Below the pieces are notes generated by a model. It saw nothing but the letters and a program-made list of their open reading frames with translations. It searched no databases and was not told the origin of the DNA. Shown here piece by piece: positions 54,108 through 62,816 of a stretch of 64,000 bases of DNA (position 1 is its first letter; each line of letters opens with the position of its first letter). The position numbers and the translations under genes are program-made. Source of the stretch: Roseitalea porphyridii (lineage in GTDB: Bacteria > Pseudomonadota > Alphaproteobacteria > Rhizobiales > Rhizobiaceae); the NCBI RefSeq assembly GCF_004331955.1, contig NZ_CP036532.1, positions 3,118,501 through 3,182,500 on the forward strand. Reading direction: 5' to 3'.

Positions 54108-54494
54108 ATGAGCTACACCATCACACGCACCATCGAGGGCGGCGATTTCGACGCGGTCGACGCGAGGGTCCGCGCGGTTCTGGCCGAACACGGCTTTGGC
54201 GTCCTCACCGAGATCGACGTCCAGGCGACGATGAAGAAGAAGATCGACAAGGACATGGCGCCCTACCGGATCCTGGGCGCCTGCAACCCGGCGATGGCGT
54301 GGGAGGCGATCGGCATCGAGCCGCGCGTCGGCGCCATGCTGCCCTGCAACGTCATCCTGCGCCAGACCGATGAAGGCGTCGAGGTCAGTGCCGTTGATCC
54401 GGTCGCCTCGATGCAGGCGATCGACAATGAGCAACTCGGGGAAGTCGCCGGCCAGGTACGCGCCGAACTCTCCGAAGTCGTCGCCGCGCTTTGA
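54108..54494 (+). CDS. DUF302 domain protein
   Basis: A 128-aa DUF302 protein, a small soluble alpha/beta fold often found in metal-resistance islands. MKKKIDKDMAPYRILGACNPAMAW is the typical DUF302 core, with Cys and Met in the ACNP motif, and LPCNVILRQ follows. AAAGGAG precedes the ATG. The stop overlaps the TTG start of the permease downstream. Confidence 0.9.
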   Translation: MSYTITRTIEGGDFDAVDARVRAVLAEHGFGVLTEIDVQATMKKKIDKDMAPYRILGACNPAMAWEAIGIEPRVGAMLPCNVILRQTDEGVEVSAVDPVASMQAIDNEQLGEVAGQVRAELSEVVAAL

Positions 54495-55825
54495 CGCATC
54501 CGACCGATCCCGCAGGTGAAGCCGGTCGGGCCGGTTCGATCAGCCTGCCCGGCGCCGTCGCAATGGGCACCGGCGTGATGATTGGCGCCGGGATCCTGGC
54601 GCTCACCGGGCAGATTGCGGAGCTGGCGGGTCCGTGGTTTGCCATGTCCTTCCTGCTCGGCGCCGTCGTCACCGTCTTCAGCGCCTATTCCTACGTCACG
54701 GTCTCCAATGCCTTTCCGTCATCGGGCGGCATCGCGATGATCCTGCAAAAGGCCTATGGCCCGACGACGGTGGCGGCCGGCGCGGCGCTTCTGATGGCGC
54801 TGTCCATGGTCATCAATGAGAGCCTGGTGGCGCGCACATTTGCCAACTATGCGCTGCGCGGCATCGGGGTCACGCCCGAAGGTATTGCCGTGCCGGCCAT
54901 CGCCGTCGGGCTGATCGTTGCGGCCTGGCTCGTCAATGTGGCGGGCAACCGCTCGGTCAGCCTCGTCTCGCTTGTCATGGCGGTTCTCAAGGTGGGCGGC
55001 ATCGCACTGTTCGGCGTTGCGGCGCTGTGGGCGAGCGGCCTGTCCTTCGCTGCAGCAGAGGGCGAAAGCGGGTTTTCCGCGACCGGTTTCGTCGCCTCGG
55101 TGGCGCTGTCGATCCTCGCCTTCAAGGGCTTTACGACGATCACCAATTCGGGCGGCGAGATCACCGAGCCGCACCGCAATGTCGGGCGTGCCATCGTCTG
55201 GTCGATCCTGATCTGCGTCGTCGTCTATCTTCTGGTCGCGCTCGCCGTGGGGGCGACCCTGCCGCTGGATGCGCTGATTGCGGCCAAAGACTATGCGCTG
55301 GCCGAGGCTGCCGAACCCGCGCTCGGGCGTACCGGGTTCTATCTGACCGTCGCCCTGGCGCTGGTCGCCACCGCATCGGGCCTTCTCGCATCGATCTTCG
55401 CCGTTTCGCGCATGCTCGCCATGCTCACCGAAATGCGGCTGATCCCGCACAGCCATTTCGGCATGCCCGGCGTGATCCGCGATCACATGCTCGTCTATAC
55501 CGTCGTCATGGCCGGCATCCTGGCGGCCTTCTTCGACCTGTCCCGCATCGCCGCGCTGGGCGCCTTCTTCTATCTCGTCATGGACATGATCATCCATTGG
55601 GGCGTCTTCCGCCATCTGCGCCAGGCGGTCGGGGCGCGCGGCTGGATCCTCTTGACCGCGATCGCGCTCGATGCGGTGGTGCTCGCCGCCTTCACCGCAA
55701 TGAAATGGCGGTCCGATCCGGTCATCGTCGTCATCGCCGCCGGCGCCATGGCAATGGTCTTCGTCTTCGAGCGTCTTTACCTGGCAAGATCCCGTCCATC
55801 GCTGGAGCATGGCCACGAACGATAG
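54491..55825 (+). CDS. APC-superfamily amino acid/polyamine permease
   Basis: A 444-aa inner-membrane transporter with 12 hydrophobic segments. ISLPGAVAMGTGVMIGAGILALTG is the APC start, and FKGFTTITNSGGEI is the helix-6 signature. The start is TTG at 54491, overlapping the DUF302 stop. Its substrate is unknown; such permeases recur in copper islands, possibly bringing thiol or histidine-type ligands. Its last 95 bases overlap the convergent DMT transporter gene. Confidence 0.88.
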   Translation: MTHPTDPAGEAGRAGSISLPGAVAMGTGVMIGAGILALTGQIAELAGPWFAMSFLLGAVVTVFSAYSYVTVSNAFPSSGGIAMILQKAYGPTTVAAGAALLMALSMVINESLVARTFANYALRGIGVTPEGIAVPAIAVGLIVAAWLVNVAGNRSVSLVSLVMAVLKVGGIALFGVAALWASGLSFAAAEGESGFSATGFVASVALSILAFKGFTTITNSGGEITEPHRNVGRAIVWSILICVVVYLLVALAVGATLPLDALIAAKDYALAEAAEPALGRTGFYLTVALALVATASGLLASIFAVSRMLAMLTEMRLIPHSHFGMPGVIRDHMLVYTVVMAGILAAFFDLSRIAALGAFFYLVMDMIIHWGVFRHLRQAVGARGWILLTAIALDAVVLAAFTAMKWRSDPVIVVIAAGAMAMVFVFERLYLARSRPSLEHGHER

Positions 55826-56771
55826 TGCGGCGCGCCGCCACTACCCGAAATCGCTCACCGCAAGGGGCTCTCCGCTTGTCCGAGCCTTTCGGTTCGGCAT
55901 CGGCCAGCGACCCCGATGCGAGGTAGACGCCAGCGACCGACAAGGCGGCGCCGGCGATCGTGATGACTGTCACCGTTTCCTCGAAGAAGGCCCAGCCGAC
56001 GGTCAGACCGATCACGGGAACGTTGAAGCTGAAGGCGACGGCCTGCGAGACCGCAAGCCGTGTCAGCGCGATCTGCCAGAGCCAGAAGGCCAGCGCCGTG
56101 CCCGGCAGGACGAGACCTAGCAGCGCTGCGACGAAGCGTCCGGTCCAGTCGATGCGGAACGGGTCCTCCAAGAACAACGCCAGCCCGGCGAGAAGGGCAG
56201 CGCCGACGATCAGTTGCGATCCCATCGCCATGACCGGTGCGACATGATTGGCGATTTGCTTGATGGCGATGTTTCCGACAGCCACGCCCGTTGTCGCCAG
56301 CAGCACGTAACCCAGGCCGATCAGGCTGGTGCCACCGGTGGCGGTCACGAAGCTCGGAAAGGCGATCACGGCGATGCCGACGAAGCCGGTCGCAAGGCCG
56401 GTCCAGCCGATCAGGCCGGTACGTTCGCCCAGGACCAGGGCCGCGAGCAGCCCGGCGATCAGCGGCTGTGCGTTGGAGATGACGGTCGCCAGTCCGGGCG
56501 CGACGAACTCGGCGCCGTGGAACATGCCGAAATAGCCGATCCCCGTCATGCCGATGCCCGCGATGACGATCCAGCGCCACTGGTGCCTCGTTGTCGGCCA
56601 GCGGGCGCCGGTTGCCAGGGCAACCGCCATCAATGCCGCCCCGCCGAGCGCCGCGCGCAGGGCGGCGAAGGTCAGGTGCGGCGCATCCTCGAGCGCGATG
56701 GCGATCAGCGGATAGCACGTCGCCCACAGCGTCATGACGGCGATGGCCAGAAGCCGGGGCGGCAGTGGCAT
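55731..56771 (-). CDS. EamA/DMT-family transporter with an odd C-terminal tail
   Basis: A 346-aa drug/metabolite-type transporter with ten hydrophobic segments in two EamA repeats (about 5-135 and 150-290). The transporter proper ends near SGSLADAEP. The last 50 residues are Arg-rich (ending RRRRPLPWRRRR) and are read antisense to the end of the APC permease gene. That suggests an original stop was lost when the two genes were joined. Exported substrate unknown. The ATG at 56771 gives a family-like N-terminus. Confidence 0.85.
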   Translation of the reverse strand: MPLPPRLLAIAVMTLWATCYPLIAIALEDAPHLTFAALRAALGGAALMAVALATGARWPTTRHQWRWIVIAGIGMTGIGYFGMFHGAEFVAPGLATVISNAQPLIAGLLAALVLGERTGLIGWTGLATGFVGIAVIAFPSFVTATGGTSLIGLGYVLLATTGVAVGNIAIKQIANHVAPVMAMGSQLIVGAALLAGLALFLEDPFRIDWTGRFVAALLGLVLPGTALAFWLWQIALTRLAVSQAVAFSFNVPVIGLTVGWAFFEETVTVITIAGAALSVAGVYLASGSLADAEPKGSDKRRAPCGERFRVVAARRTIVRGHAPAMDGILPGKDARRRRPLPWRRRR

Positions 56772-56802
56772 TTCTGGGTTTCCCCGATCTGTCGTGCCGG
56801 CG

Positions 56803-57120
56803 CTAGGCCACGCCGCGGCCGTCGTCCGGCCAGTCTTCGTCATCATGTGGGGCGCGCGTGCGACGATGACCGGCTTGCCCATGCCCGCCGCGATCATGCC
56901 CGCCGTGCCCCATTGCGCGGTGCATGAAGACATGCATGCCGCCGCACACGGCCAGAAATGCCACGACGGAGAGCAGCTCGACCGGGATGACGCCGCGATA
57001 CTGGTAGGCCAGCGCAGCGACCAGAACGATCATCAGCACGACCAGCGGCCATGTCCGGCCGCTCGTCCGATTGGGCTCAGGCGCGCCACGATCGCCTCGC
57101 GGTGACGGGTCGTGGTTCAT
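56803..57120 (-). CDS. DUF2933 small membrane protein
   Basis: A 105-aa protein with two hydrophobic segments (about 25-42 and 50-65) and a His-rich end (HGGHDRGGHGQAGH). The CGGMHVFMHRAMGHGGH stretch is the mark of DUF2933 proteins that lie next to copper ATPases. It follows copB by 16 bases. The histidines may bind metal. Confidence 0.85.
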   Translation of the reverse strand: MNHDPSPRGDRGAPEPNRTSGRTWPLVVLMIVLVAALAYQYRGVIPVELLSVVAFLAVCGGMHVFMHRAMGHGGHDRGGHGQAGHRRTRAPHDDEDWPDDGRGVA

Positions 57121-57136
57121 GAGATGGTCTCCTTGA

Positions 57137-59227
57137 TCAATGGGCACGGGAGGGCGATTGCGTCAGGCCTGGCTCCCGACGGTTGCCGTCGCGCTGGCGG
57201 TCGAGCTTGAGAAGCTGGGCGTTGACGGCGCAGATCACGGTGCTCGCCGACATGAAGATCGCACCGATAGCCGGGCTCAGGATCAGGCCCCAGGGGAAGA
57301 GAACGCCTGCGGCGGCGGGAATGGCGAAGGCGTTGTAGCCGGTCGCCCAGGCGAGATTCTGGATCATCTTGCCGTACGTCGCCCGCGCCAGGCCCAAAAT
57401 GGCGGCGACGTCGCCCGGATCGGATCGTACCAGCACGATGTCGGCGGTCTCGATGGCAACGTCAGTGCCGGCGCCGACGGCAATGCCGACATTGGCCTGG
57501 GCGAGCGCCGGCGCGTCGTTGACACCGTCGCCGGTCATGGCGACGATCAGCCCGCGTGCCTGCACCTGTTTGACGGTTTCGGCCTTCTGCTGCGGCAGGA
57601 CCTCGGCGATCACCTCGTCGAGGCCGATCTGCCGGCCGACCCAATCGGCGACCTGCCGGTTGTCGCCGGTCAGCATGATGCAGCGGATGCCGAGCTTTTG
57701 AAGGTCGGCGATGGCCTTCTTCGATTCCGGCCGGATGATGTCGGCGAGCGCGATCGCGCCGGCCAGTTCGTCGTCGACGAGCACGAAGACCACCGTCTTG
57801 CCCTCGCCGCTGAGCGTCTGATAGCGCGGATCGTCCAGCGCGACGCCGTTCGCACGGAGATAGCCGGGACTGACGACCTTGACGGCGCGGCCCTTGACCA
57901 TGCCCTCGGCGCCCTTGCCGGGGATGGCCCTGAAGCCGTCGACCTCCCAGATTTCGGCCGCCGCACCGGCGATGCCCTTGGCGATGGGATGTTCGGACCG
58001 GCTTTCGACCGCCGCGGCATAGGCGACCATCTCGGCTTCGGTGAAGGCCTCGTCATAGACGAGCGTGTCGGTGATGCCGAACTCGCCCTTGGTCAGCGTG
58101 CCGGTCTTGTCGAAGATGATGGCCTGTGTGTTGCGCGCTTCCTCGAAAGCGGTGCGGTCGCGGATCAACAGTCCGTTGCCGGCGGCGATCGCTGTCGAGC
58201 GGGCGACGACCAGCGGTACGGCGAGCCCCAGCGCATGCGGACAGGCGATCACCATCACAGTCACCGCGCGCTCCATGGCGAAGGCAAAGCCCTGACCGGT
58301 CAGGAGCGTCCAGAACAGGACGGTGACGAGGCCGCCGCCGAGCGCGATGAAGGTGAGCCAGCGCGCGGCACTGTTAGCCAGGTCCTGGGTCCTGGACTTG
58401 CTCGCCTGGGCGTCCTCGACAAGCTTGATGACGTTGGACAGGAAGCTGTCCTCGCCGGTGTGCATGACGCTGACGGTGAGCGCGCCCTCGCCATTGATCG
58501 ACCCGCCGATCACCTGCGCGTCGGGGCCCTTGCTGACCGGTTTGGATTCGCCCGTCAGCATGGCCTCGTTGAGCGCCGACTCGCCCTTGACGATCACCGC
58601 GTCGGCGGGAACCTTCTCCCCGGGCCGGACCAGCAGCGTCTCGCCGCCGGTGAGCTCGGAGACCGAGACATCGCGGGTGCTGCCGTCGGCCTCGACCAGA
58701 TGGGCGGTGTCGGGCATCAGGGCGGCGAGCTTTTCGAGCGCCTTGCCCGCGCCCATCACCGATTTCATCTCGATCCAGTGGCCGAGCAGCATGATGGCGA
58801 TCAGCGTCGCCAGCTCCCAGAAGAAGGTCTCTTCCGAGCCGATGACGACCATCGCCATCGAATAGGCATAGGCCGCCGTGATCGCCACCGCGATCAGCGT
58901 CATCATGCCGGTGCGGTCGGTGCGCACCTCAGACCAGAAGCCGGTCAGGAACGGCCAGCCGCCATAGAAATAGACGGCGGTCGACAGCGCGGCGAGAAGA
59001 TAGGCGTCACCGGCAAAGTCCAGCGTCTGCTCGAGCCCCAGCCAGCCCTGGATCATCGGCGCGAGCAGAAGGATCGGCAACGTCAGCACGGCCGTGACCC
59101 AGAAGCGCCTGCGATAGTCGGCGATCATGGCGCCATGGTCGTGGCCGCCATGGCCCTGATGGCCGCGCCCCAAGCCGGGCGCAGCTTGATCATGACCGTG
59201 GTGATGGTAGCCCGTTCTCTGATCCAT
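57137..59227 (-). CDS. copB: Copper-exporting P-type ATPase, CopB (CPH) type
   Basis: A 696-aa P1B-type ATPase. The N-terminus is His-rich ([15 protein letters not shown]), with no Cys-type metal-binding domain. The membrane metal site is VIACPHALG, the CPH form found in CopB (Cu(II)/Ag). It also shows [10 protein letters not shown] (phosphorylated Asp), SEHPIAKG (HP motif) and [12 protein letters not shown]. The ATG at 59227 directly follows the YHS stop. Core efflux pump of the island. Confidence 0.95.
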   Translation of the reverse strand: MDQRTGYHHHGHDQAAPGLGRGHQGHGGHDHGAMIADYRRRFWVTAVLTLPILLLAPMIQGWLGLEQTLDFAGDAYLLAALSTAVYFYGGWPFLTGFWSEVRTDRTGMMTLIAVAITAAYAYSMAMVVIGSEETFFWELATLIAIMLLGHWIEMKSVMGAGKALEKLAALMPDTAHLVEADGSTRDVSVSELTGGETLLVRPGEKVPADAVIVKGESALNEAMLTGESKPVSKGPDAQVIGGSINGEGALTVSVMHTGEDSFLSNVIKLVEDAQASKSRTQDLANSAARWLTFIALGGGLVTVLFWTLLTGQGFAFAMERAVTVMVIACPHALGLAVPLVVARSTAIAAGNGLLIRDRTAFEEARNTQAIIFDKTGTLTKGEFGITDTLVYDEAFTEAEMVAYAAAVESRSEHPIAKGIAGAAAEIWEVDGFRAIPGKGAEGMVKGRAVKVVSPGYLRANGVALDDPRYQTLSGEGKTVVFVLVDDELAGAIALADIIRPESKKAIADLQKLGIRCIMLTGDNRQVADWVGRQIGLDEVIAEVLPQQKAETVKQVQARGLIVAMTGDGVNDAPALAQANVGIAVGAGTDVAIETADIVLVRSDPGDVAAILGLARATYGKMIQNLAWATGYNAFAIPAAAGVLFPWGLILSPAIGAIFMSASTVICAVNAQLLKLDRQRDGNRREPGLTQSPSRAH

Positions 59228-59407
59228 TCAGGCGTCCTGTTTGCGGTTGGTTTGGCGGGCGGCCTGGGCGAACAGAGCCGGCTGCTTGCGGAACCGTCCG
59301 GCACAGACCGCCGAGCAGAAGAAACATTCCCAGCCCTCATGGTCAGCGCTGGCGAACACCTGATCGATCGTCAGATGGCGACCGCAGACGGGGTCCTGAA
59401 CGATCAT
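59228..59407 (-). CDS. YHS-domain small metal-binding protein
   Basis: A 59-residue protein: MIVQDPVCGRHLTIDQVF...WECFFCSAVCAGRFRKQP, a complete YHS/TRASH domain with Cys8, a CFFC pair and a third Cys. Such domains bind copper and occur at the N-terminus of some CopA pumps; here the domain is a separate protein just before CopB. The start overlaps the upstream gene (ATGA). Confidence 0.9.
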   Translation of the reverse strand: MIVQDPVCGRHLTIDQVFASADHEGWECFFCSAVCAGRFRKQPALFAQAARQTNRKQDA

Positions 59408-59613
59408 GACCGGCCGCCTTGCCCTTTTGCACGGTCCGCTGCCGCCTTGCCGCCGCAACACCCCGTGCCGCGGTGTCCGGCGGGCGCGGGGTCGGTGGCC
59501 GGCTGCGTCTTGCCCTCACCGCCGCAACAGCAGTCGGCCTTGCCGCCGGCCTCGTCGATGGCGGCCTTCAGGCCTTGCGGCCGCCGCGCGCCCATACCTT
59601 GTCTGCTGTCCAT
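59404..59613 (-). CDS. Small cysteine-rich CCGG-motif protein
   Basis: A 69-residue protein with two cysteine clusters, DCCCGG (about 27-32) and GCCGG (about 51-55), in a Gly/Lys/Ala-rich chain. No family name is known to me; it looks like a small metallothionein-like metal binder. AAGGAGG precedes the ATG at 59613, and its stop overlaps the YHS start, so the pair is translated together ahead of CopB. Confidence 0.7.
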   Translation of the reverse strand: MDSRQGMGARRPQGLKAAIDEAGGKADCCCGGEGKTQPATDPAPAGHRGTGCCGGKAAADRAKGQGGRS

Positions 59614-59706
59614 GGCTGTGCCTCCTTGAGTGGCCGTCGGGCCAAATGGGTGCCCTTTGATCAACAAGGACGCCATGGCTGCCGCGCCATTACAGCCGTG
59701 CGCGCC

Positions 59707-60426
59707 TCAGGCCGGGCGGCACAGGTCGCGCGGGCGGGCGCTGGCCGCAACGAAGGCTGCGAGCCTCAGGCTCACAACCGCGAACAACAGGCCGACGAAC
59801 GGCCATTGCAGCGGATTGGGCTCGGGGGTTGCGCGGTGAAAGCTCAAGAAATGCGCAAAAAGGAAATAGCCCACATGGGCGACGCTGAGCCACCACAGCG
59901 GCACCGCGCCCATCTGCAGCACCTTCCATGTCTGCGCGCCCAGCCGGCGCACCGACACGTCGTTGGAGGTCAGTGCCAGCGGGATCGCCAGCGCCAGCGC
60001 GACCAGACCGATGGCGTTGGCCAGCCCGAAGCCGTGCTGCACCATCACGTAGCGGCCGAGCTGGGGATGGAGCTCGAAGCCGAACAGGCGCCACAGATCC
60101 CATGTCACCCAGCCGGCCAGGATGATGACCAGATGCACGATGGCGAGCAGCGTGGCATAGACGCCCAGTTCGCGCCGAAAGGCGATCAGCCGGCCCGCCG
60201 AGCGCCACAGTCTGGCCGTTGCGCCCATGGCCATGGCGAGCGCCAGCAACAGGAAGGACGCATCGCCGAACGCCCGGTTCCAGCGATGCATCGGGCTCCA
60301 CTGGGCATGGACGGCGGCAAAGCCGGCGACCAGCGCCGCCGCCAGCACGATCACGACAAGATTGCGTCCGAGCGGGCCTCTCCACCGCCTTGCGAGGCGG
60401 CCGCCGCCGGATGTGTCATCGCTCAT
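59707..60426 (-). CDS. Ferric-reductase-like transmembrane protein
   Basis: A 239-aa membrane protein with six to seven hydrophobic segments and the ferric-reductase/MsrQ-type core: His residues in LGVYATLLAIVHLVII and YVMVQHGFGLANAIG, which would bind heme between helices, and a further His in LSVAHVGYFLFAHF. It lacks FAD and NAD domains. It might move electrons across the membrane for metal reduction or methionine repair. The ATG at 60426 is used; a TTG lies one codon upstream. It heads the minus-strand copper operon. Confidence 0.75.
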   Translation of the reverse strand: MSDDTSGGGRLARRWRGPLGRNLVVIVLAAALVAGFAAVHAQWSPMHRWNRAFGDASFLLLALAMAMGATARLWRSAGRLIAFRRELGVYATLLAIVHLVIILAGWVTWDLWRLFGFELHPQLGRYVMVQHGFGLANAIGLVALALAIPLALTSNDVSVRRLGAQTWKVLQMGAVPLWWLSVAHVGYFLFAHFLSFHRATPEPNPLQWPFVGLLFAVVSLRLAAFVAASARPRDLCRPA

Positions 60427-60471
60427 CAATGATACCCGATCATCCAGGGTTCAAGCTGCGTCAGGTCTCGC

Positions 60472-60494
60472 CCTTCCGGCGGCGGCAAGGTCAA
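60472..60494 (-). promoter_or_regulatory. Possible MerR/CueR-type operator for the copB operon
   Basis: On the minus strand TTGACC is followed by TTGCC-N6-GGAAGG, an imperfect 19-base dyad (7 of 9 pairs) resembling CueR operators. It lies about 50 bases upstream of the ferric-reductase-like gene. The -10 is poor and no CueR gene is in the window, so this is tentative. Confidence 0.3.
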
Positions 60495-60615
60495 GTCCCC
60501 CCGGCAGCGCTTGTGTAATGACGCACCCATCATGGCGTCCTTACCGACAAGATCGGCCCGACCGTTCCCGCCAGCCGACCGGTGGCCGGATACGGGCCGG
60601 ACGAGGAGGTTTGCC

Positions 60616-60909
60616 ATGAACACTGTCCGAACCGCGCCCGCCACGACGACCGGCCGCATCCCCCTATTCGCCTTCGGAATGAGTCTGGGGTTCTTCCTGG
60701 CGATCACCTTCGTTCTCTGCGTCGCCTTCGACCTCGTCGTGCCCGGTCAGGCCATGTATCGCACCTGGCTCGGCCTGATTCCCTGGTTCGACTGGCTGAG
60801 CTGGCCCGACTTTATCTGGGGCCTTGGCGTCTCGTTTCTCTATGGCTGGTACATCGCACTGATCTTCGCGCCGCTCTATAACTGGTTCGCCGGTAGGGCG
60901 GCACGATGA
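60616..60909 (+). CDS. DUF5676 family small membrane protein
   Basis: A 97-aa protein with two hydrophobic segments (about 18-42 and 68-92). FGMSLGFFLAITFVLCVAFDLV and the following YRTWLGLIPWF..WPDFIWGLGVSF match the DUF5676 pattern of proteins found beside copper genes. GAGGAGGT precedes the ATG. Its stop overlaps the petA-like start. Confidence 0.8.
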   Translation: MNTVRTAPATTTGRIPLFAFGMSLGFFLAITFVLCVAFDLVVPGQAMYRTWLGLIPWFDWLSWPDFIWGLGVSFLYGWYIALIFAPLYNWFAGRAAR

Positions 60910-61457
60910 CCGGGGCATCGGACGAGGAAGTCTGGCCGCCGCCGGTCGAGCGCCGCGATTTTCTCTACGTCGCCACCGGCATGATGGGCGCGGTCGGCGC
61001 CGCTGCGGCCCTTTGGCCGTTCATCGACGCCATGAACCCGTCCGCCGACATACAAGCGGTCGCGGAAATCGAGGTCGACCTTGAACCGGTCGAGCCGGGC
61101 CAGCGCGTCACCGTGACCTGGCGCAGCCAGCCCATCTTCATCGACCGCCGCACGCCCGAGCGGATCGCAGAGGCCAGGGCCGATGACGACGCACCGGATC
61201 TCAGGGATCCGGCGACGGATGCCTCCCGGGTCCAACGCGAGGAATGGCTGATCGTCGTCGGTATCTGCACCCATCTGGGCTGCGTGCCGGACGGCCAGAT
61301 GCCCGGCGGCCGGCGCGGCGACTGGAACGGCTGGTTCTGCCCCTGCCACGGCTCGCACTACGACACCTCCGGCCGCATCCGCAAAGGCCCGGCGCCGCTC
61401 AATCTCGTCGTCCCGCCCTATGCGTTCCTGAACGACACGACCGTCACGATCGGCTGA
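60906..61457 (+). CDS. petA: Orphan Rieske iron-sulfur subunit of cytochrome bc1 (PetA-like)
   Basis: A 183-aa membrane-anchored Rieske protein of the bc1 type. The N-terminus RRDFLYVATGMMGAVGAAAALWPF is a Tat-like twin-arginine anchor. Cluster ligands are Cys121-His123 (CTHLGC) and Cys145-His148 (CPCHGSH), with the disulfide pair Cys126 and Cys147. Neither cytochrome b nor c1 follows, so it is not part of a complete petABC operon here. It may be a second Rieske used in copper stress or a spare for the housekeeping complex. ATGA overlap with the DUF5676 gene. Confidence 0.9.
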   Translation: MTGASDEEVWPPPVERRDFLYVATGMMGAVGAAAALWPFIDAMNPSADIQAVAEIEVDLEPVEPGQRVTVTWRSQPIFIDRRTPERIAEARADDDAPDLRDPATDASRVQREEWLIVVGICTHLGCVPDGQMPGGRRGDWNGWFCPCHGSHYDTSGRIRKGPAPLNLVVPPYAFLNDTTVTIG

Positions 61458-61629
61458 TCGGAGAGCAGGCCCCCCGCGCCGCGCACAGATCATCGGGCAA
61501 GTCATCGGGAAAGGACCCGCTCTCCAGCGGCGCGTGAGAAGCCCGAACACGCCATGGCATTGATCGAGGTCAAGGCGAGGCGTTCCGCCATCGTCGAGGC
61601 TAGGTGGGCGACCTTGAGAAGCGGGACCC

Positions 61630-62043
61630 ATGCGCTTGTGGCGGAACCAGGCAGGAGCGGAACGGTCGCCGGCGCGGTTGCGCGCCGGGGGATTGCTGCT
61701 GCTTGCCGCCGCCATCCTCGCCATGGCGTTCGATTATCCAAGGCCCGACCTTACCGTCGACCCCGCCGTTCCCGTCGTCAATGTCGTGGCCCATGCACAG
61801 GCCACGGCCGCCGATCGGGACGCATTGTCGTGCCGGACGGATGCAGGCGAGATCGACAGCTCCGTCGCCGGTGACCGGTGTTGCCGTCTGGCGGGGACCT
61901 GTGCCGTCAACCTGCCGCCGATGCCGGTCGATGTCGGCCTCGTTCTCGCCGCGAGCCCCCTGTCGATTATCCGCGGCGAGCGTGCTCCGCCCGGTCCCGC
62001 CTACCGGTACTTCAAGCCGCCGCGTCTCCAGATCCGAGCCTGA
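61630..62043 (+). CDS. Small anchored protein of unknown function before the ECF sigma gene
   Basis: A 137-aa protein with a basic N-terminus, one hydrophobic segment (about 19-35), then a soluble domain with four cysteines (SCRTD, DRCCRLAGTC) and a Pro-rich end (PPGPAYRYFKPPRLQIRA). No family recognised. It resembles in layout the protein at 50066. Its place 68 bases before the sigma factor makes a sensor or anti-sigma-like role conceivable, but nothing in the sequence shows that. Confidence 0.5.
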   Translation: MRLWRNQAGAERSPARLRAGGLLLLAAAILAMAFDYPRPDLTVDPAVPVVNVVAHAQATAADRDALSCRTDAGEIDSSVAGDRCCRLAGTCAVNLPPMPVDVGLVLAASPLSIIRGERAPPGPAYRYFKPPRLQIRA

Positions 62044-62111
62044 GAAAGCCGCCAGCGCCGCGCCGTGCGCATGTGCTGGCCGTCTTGCAAGCCTGTGTCT
62101 GGAGATTTCCC

Positions 62112-62693
62112 ATGTCTGTCCATCATGCCGCCACAACGGTATCGGGCGCGGCCTGCCGCGAGCCCGCAACGGCCGTTCACCACTGCCTTGTCGAACACCG
62201 CAGGGATTATCTGCGCTATGTCCGAGGGCGCCTCAGCAGCCCGGACGAGGCCGACGACGCATTTCAGGATTTCTGTGTGAGGGCGATCCGCTGCGCCGGC
62301 GCGCCCGACGACCTGCCCGGCGCCAGAGCCTGGCTGCGCTGCGTCCTGCGTTCGACGATCGTCGACCACTATCGTCGGCGCGCGGCCCGAAGGCGCGGCG
62401 AGGACGCCTATCGCCTCGAACCGCACGAGACGCAGGCCGAGTTGGCAAGCGACGATGCGCCGGCCTGCCGGTGCGTGGCCGTCGCGCTCGCCGGCCTTCG
62501 CCCCGATCAGGCCGAATTGCTCCGTCGGCTCGATCTTGATGAGGAGCCTCGATCCGCTGTCGCCAACGATGAAGGCGTAACTGTCAACGCCTTGGGGGTG
62601 CGCCTGCACCGGGCGCGCCATGCGCTGAGAACGGCCATCGGCGATGTTTGCGCGACCTGCGGCGAGGGCCGCTTCGCCGAATGCGATTGCTGA
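62112..62693 (+). CDS. ECF sigma factor with cysteine-rich C-terminus
   Basis: A 193-aa extracytoplasmic-function sigma factor. Region 2 is at about 25-95 (YLRYVRGRLSSPDEADDAFQDFC), region 4 at about 120-180 (LRPDQAELLRRLDLDEEP..VAN..GVTVNALGVRLHRAR). It ends with CATCGEGRFAECDC, a CxxC-x7-CxC tail. Cys-rich C-termini are known in CorE-type sigma factors, which sense copper directly. GGAGATTTCC precedes the ATG. It is the probable regulator of the copper genes to its left, by inference. Confidence 0.85.
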   Translation: MSVHHAATTVSGAACREPATAVHHCLVEHRRDYLRYVRGRLSSPDEADDAFQDFCVRAIRCAGAPDDLPGARAWLRCVLRSTIVDHYRRRAARRRGEDAYRLEPHETQAELASDDAPACRCVAVALAGLRPDQAELLRRLDLDEEPRSAVANDEGVTVNALGVRLHRARHALRTAIGDVCATCGEGRFAECDC

Positions 62694-62703
62694 AACCGAT
62701 TGC

Positions 62704-62723
62704 GGCCCGCATCCGTGCGGGCC
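62704..62723 (+). terminator. GC-rich hairpin after the ECF sigma gene
   Basis: A 7-bp perfect stem GGCCCGC/GCGGGCC (62704-62710 with 62717-62723) lies 10 bases after the sigma stop. There is no T-tract after it, so it may be a weak terminator or an mRNA 3' stabiliser. Confidence 0.4.
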
Positions 62724-62762
62724 CTGATGAGCCGTTCTGTCAATTCCAGATAACGCGCGCCG

Positions 62763-62816
62763 CCGAGAGAGCCGGGCATCGAAAAGCCGATCAATTCTTG
62801 AAATCGGCTCTCTCGG
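62763..62816. repeat. Perfect 12-bp inverted repeat with 30-base spacer
   Basis: CCGAGAGAGCCG at 62763-62774 and its exact complement CGGCTCTCTCGG at 62805-62816. Just right of it ATCCCGG(A/T)TTCGG occurs twice in tandem (about 62819-62847). The unit could be an operator, the ends of a miniature element, or a recombination relic between the sigma gene and the DUF2285 gene. Confidence 0.5.
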
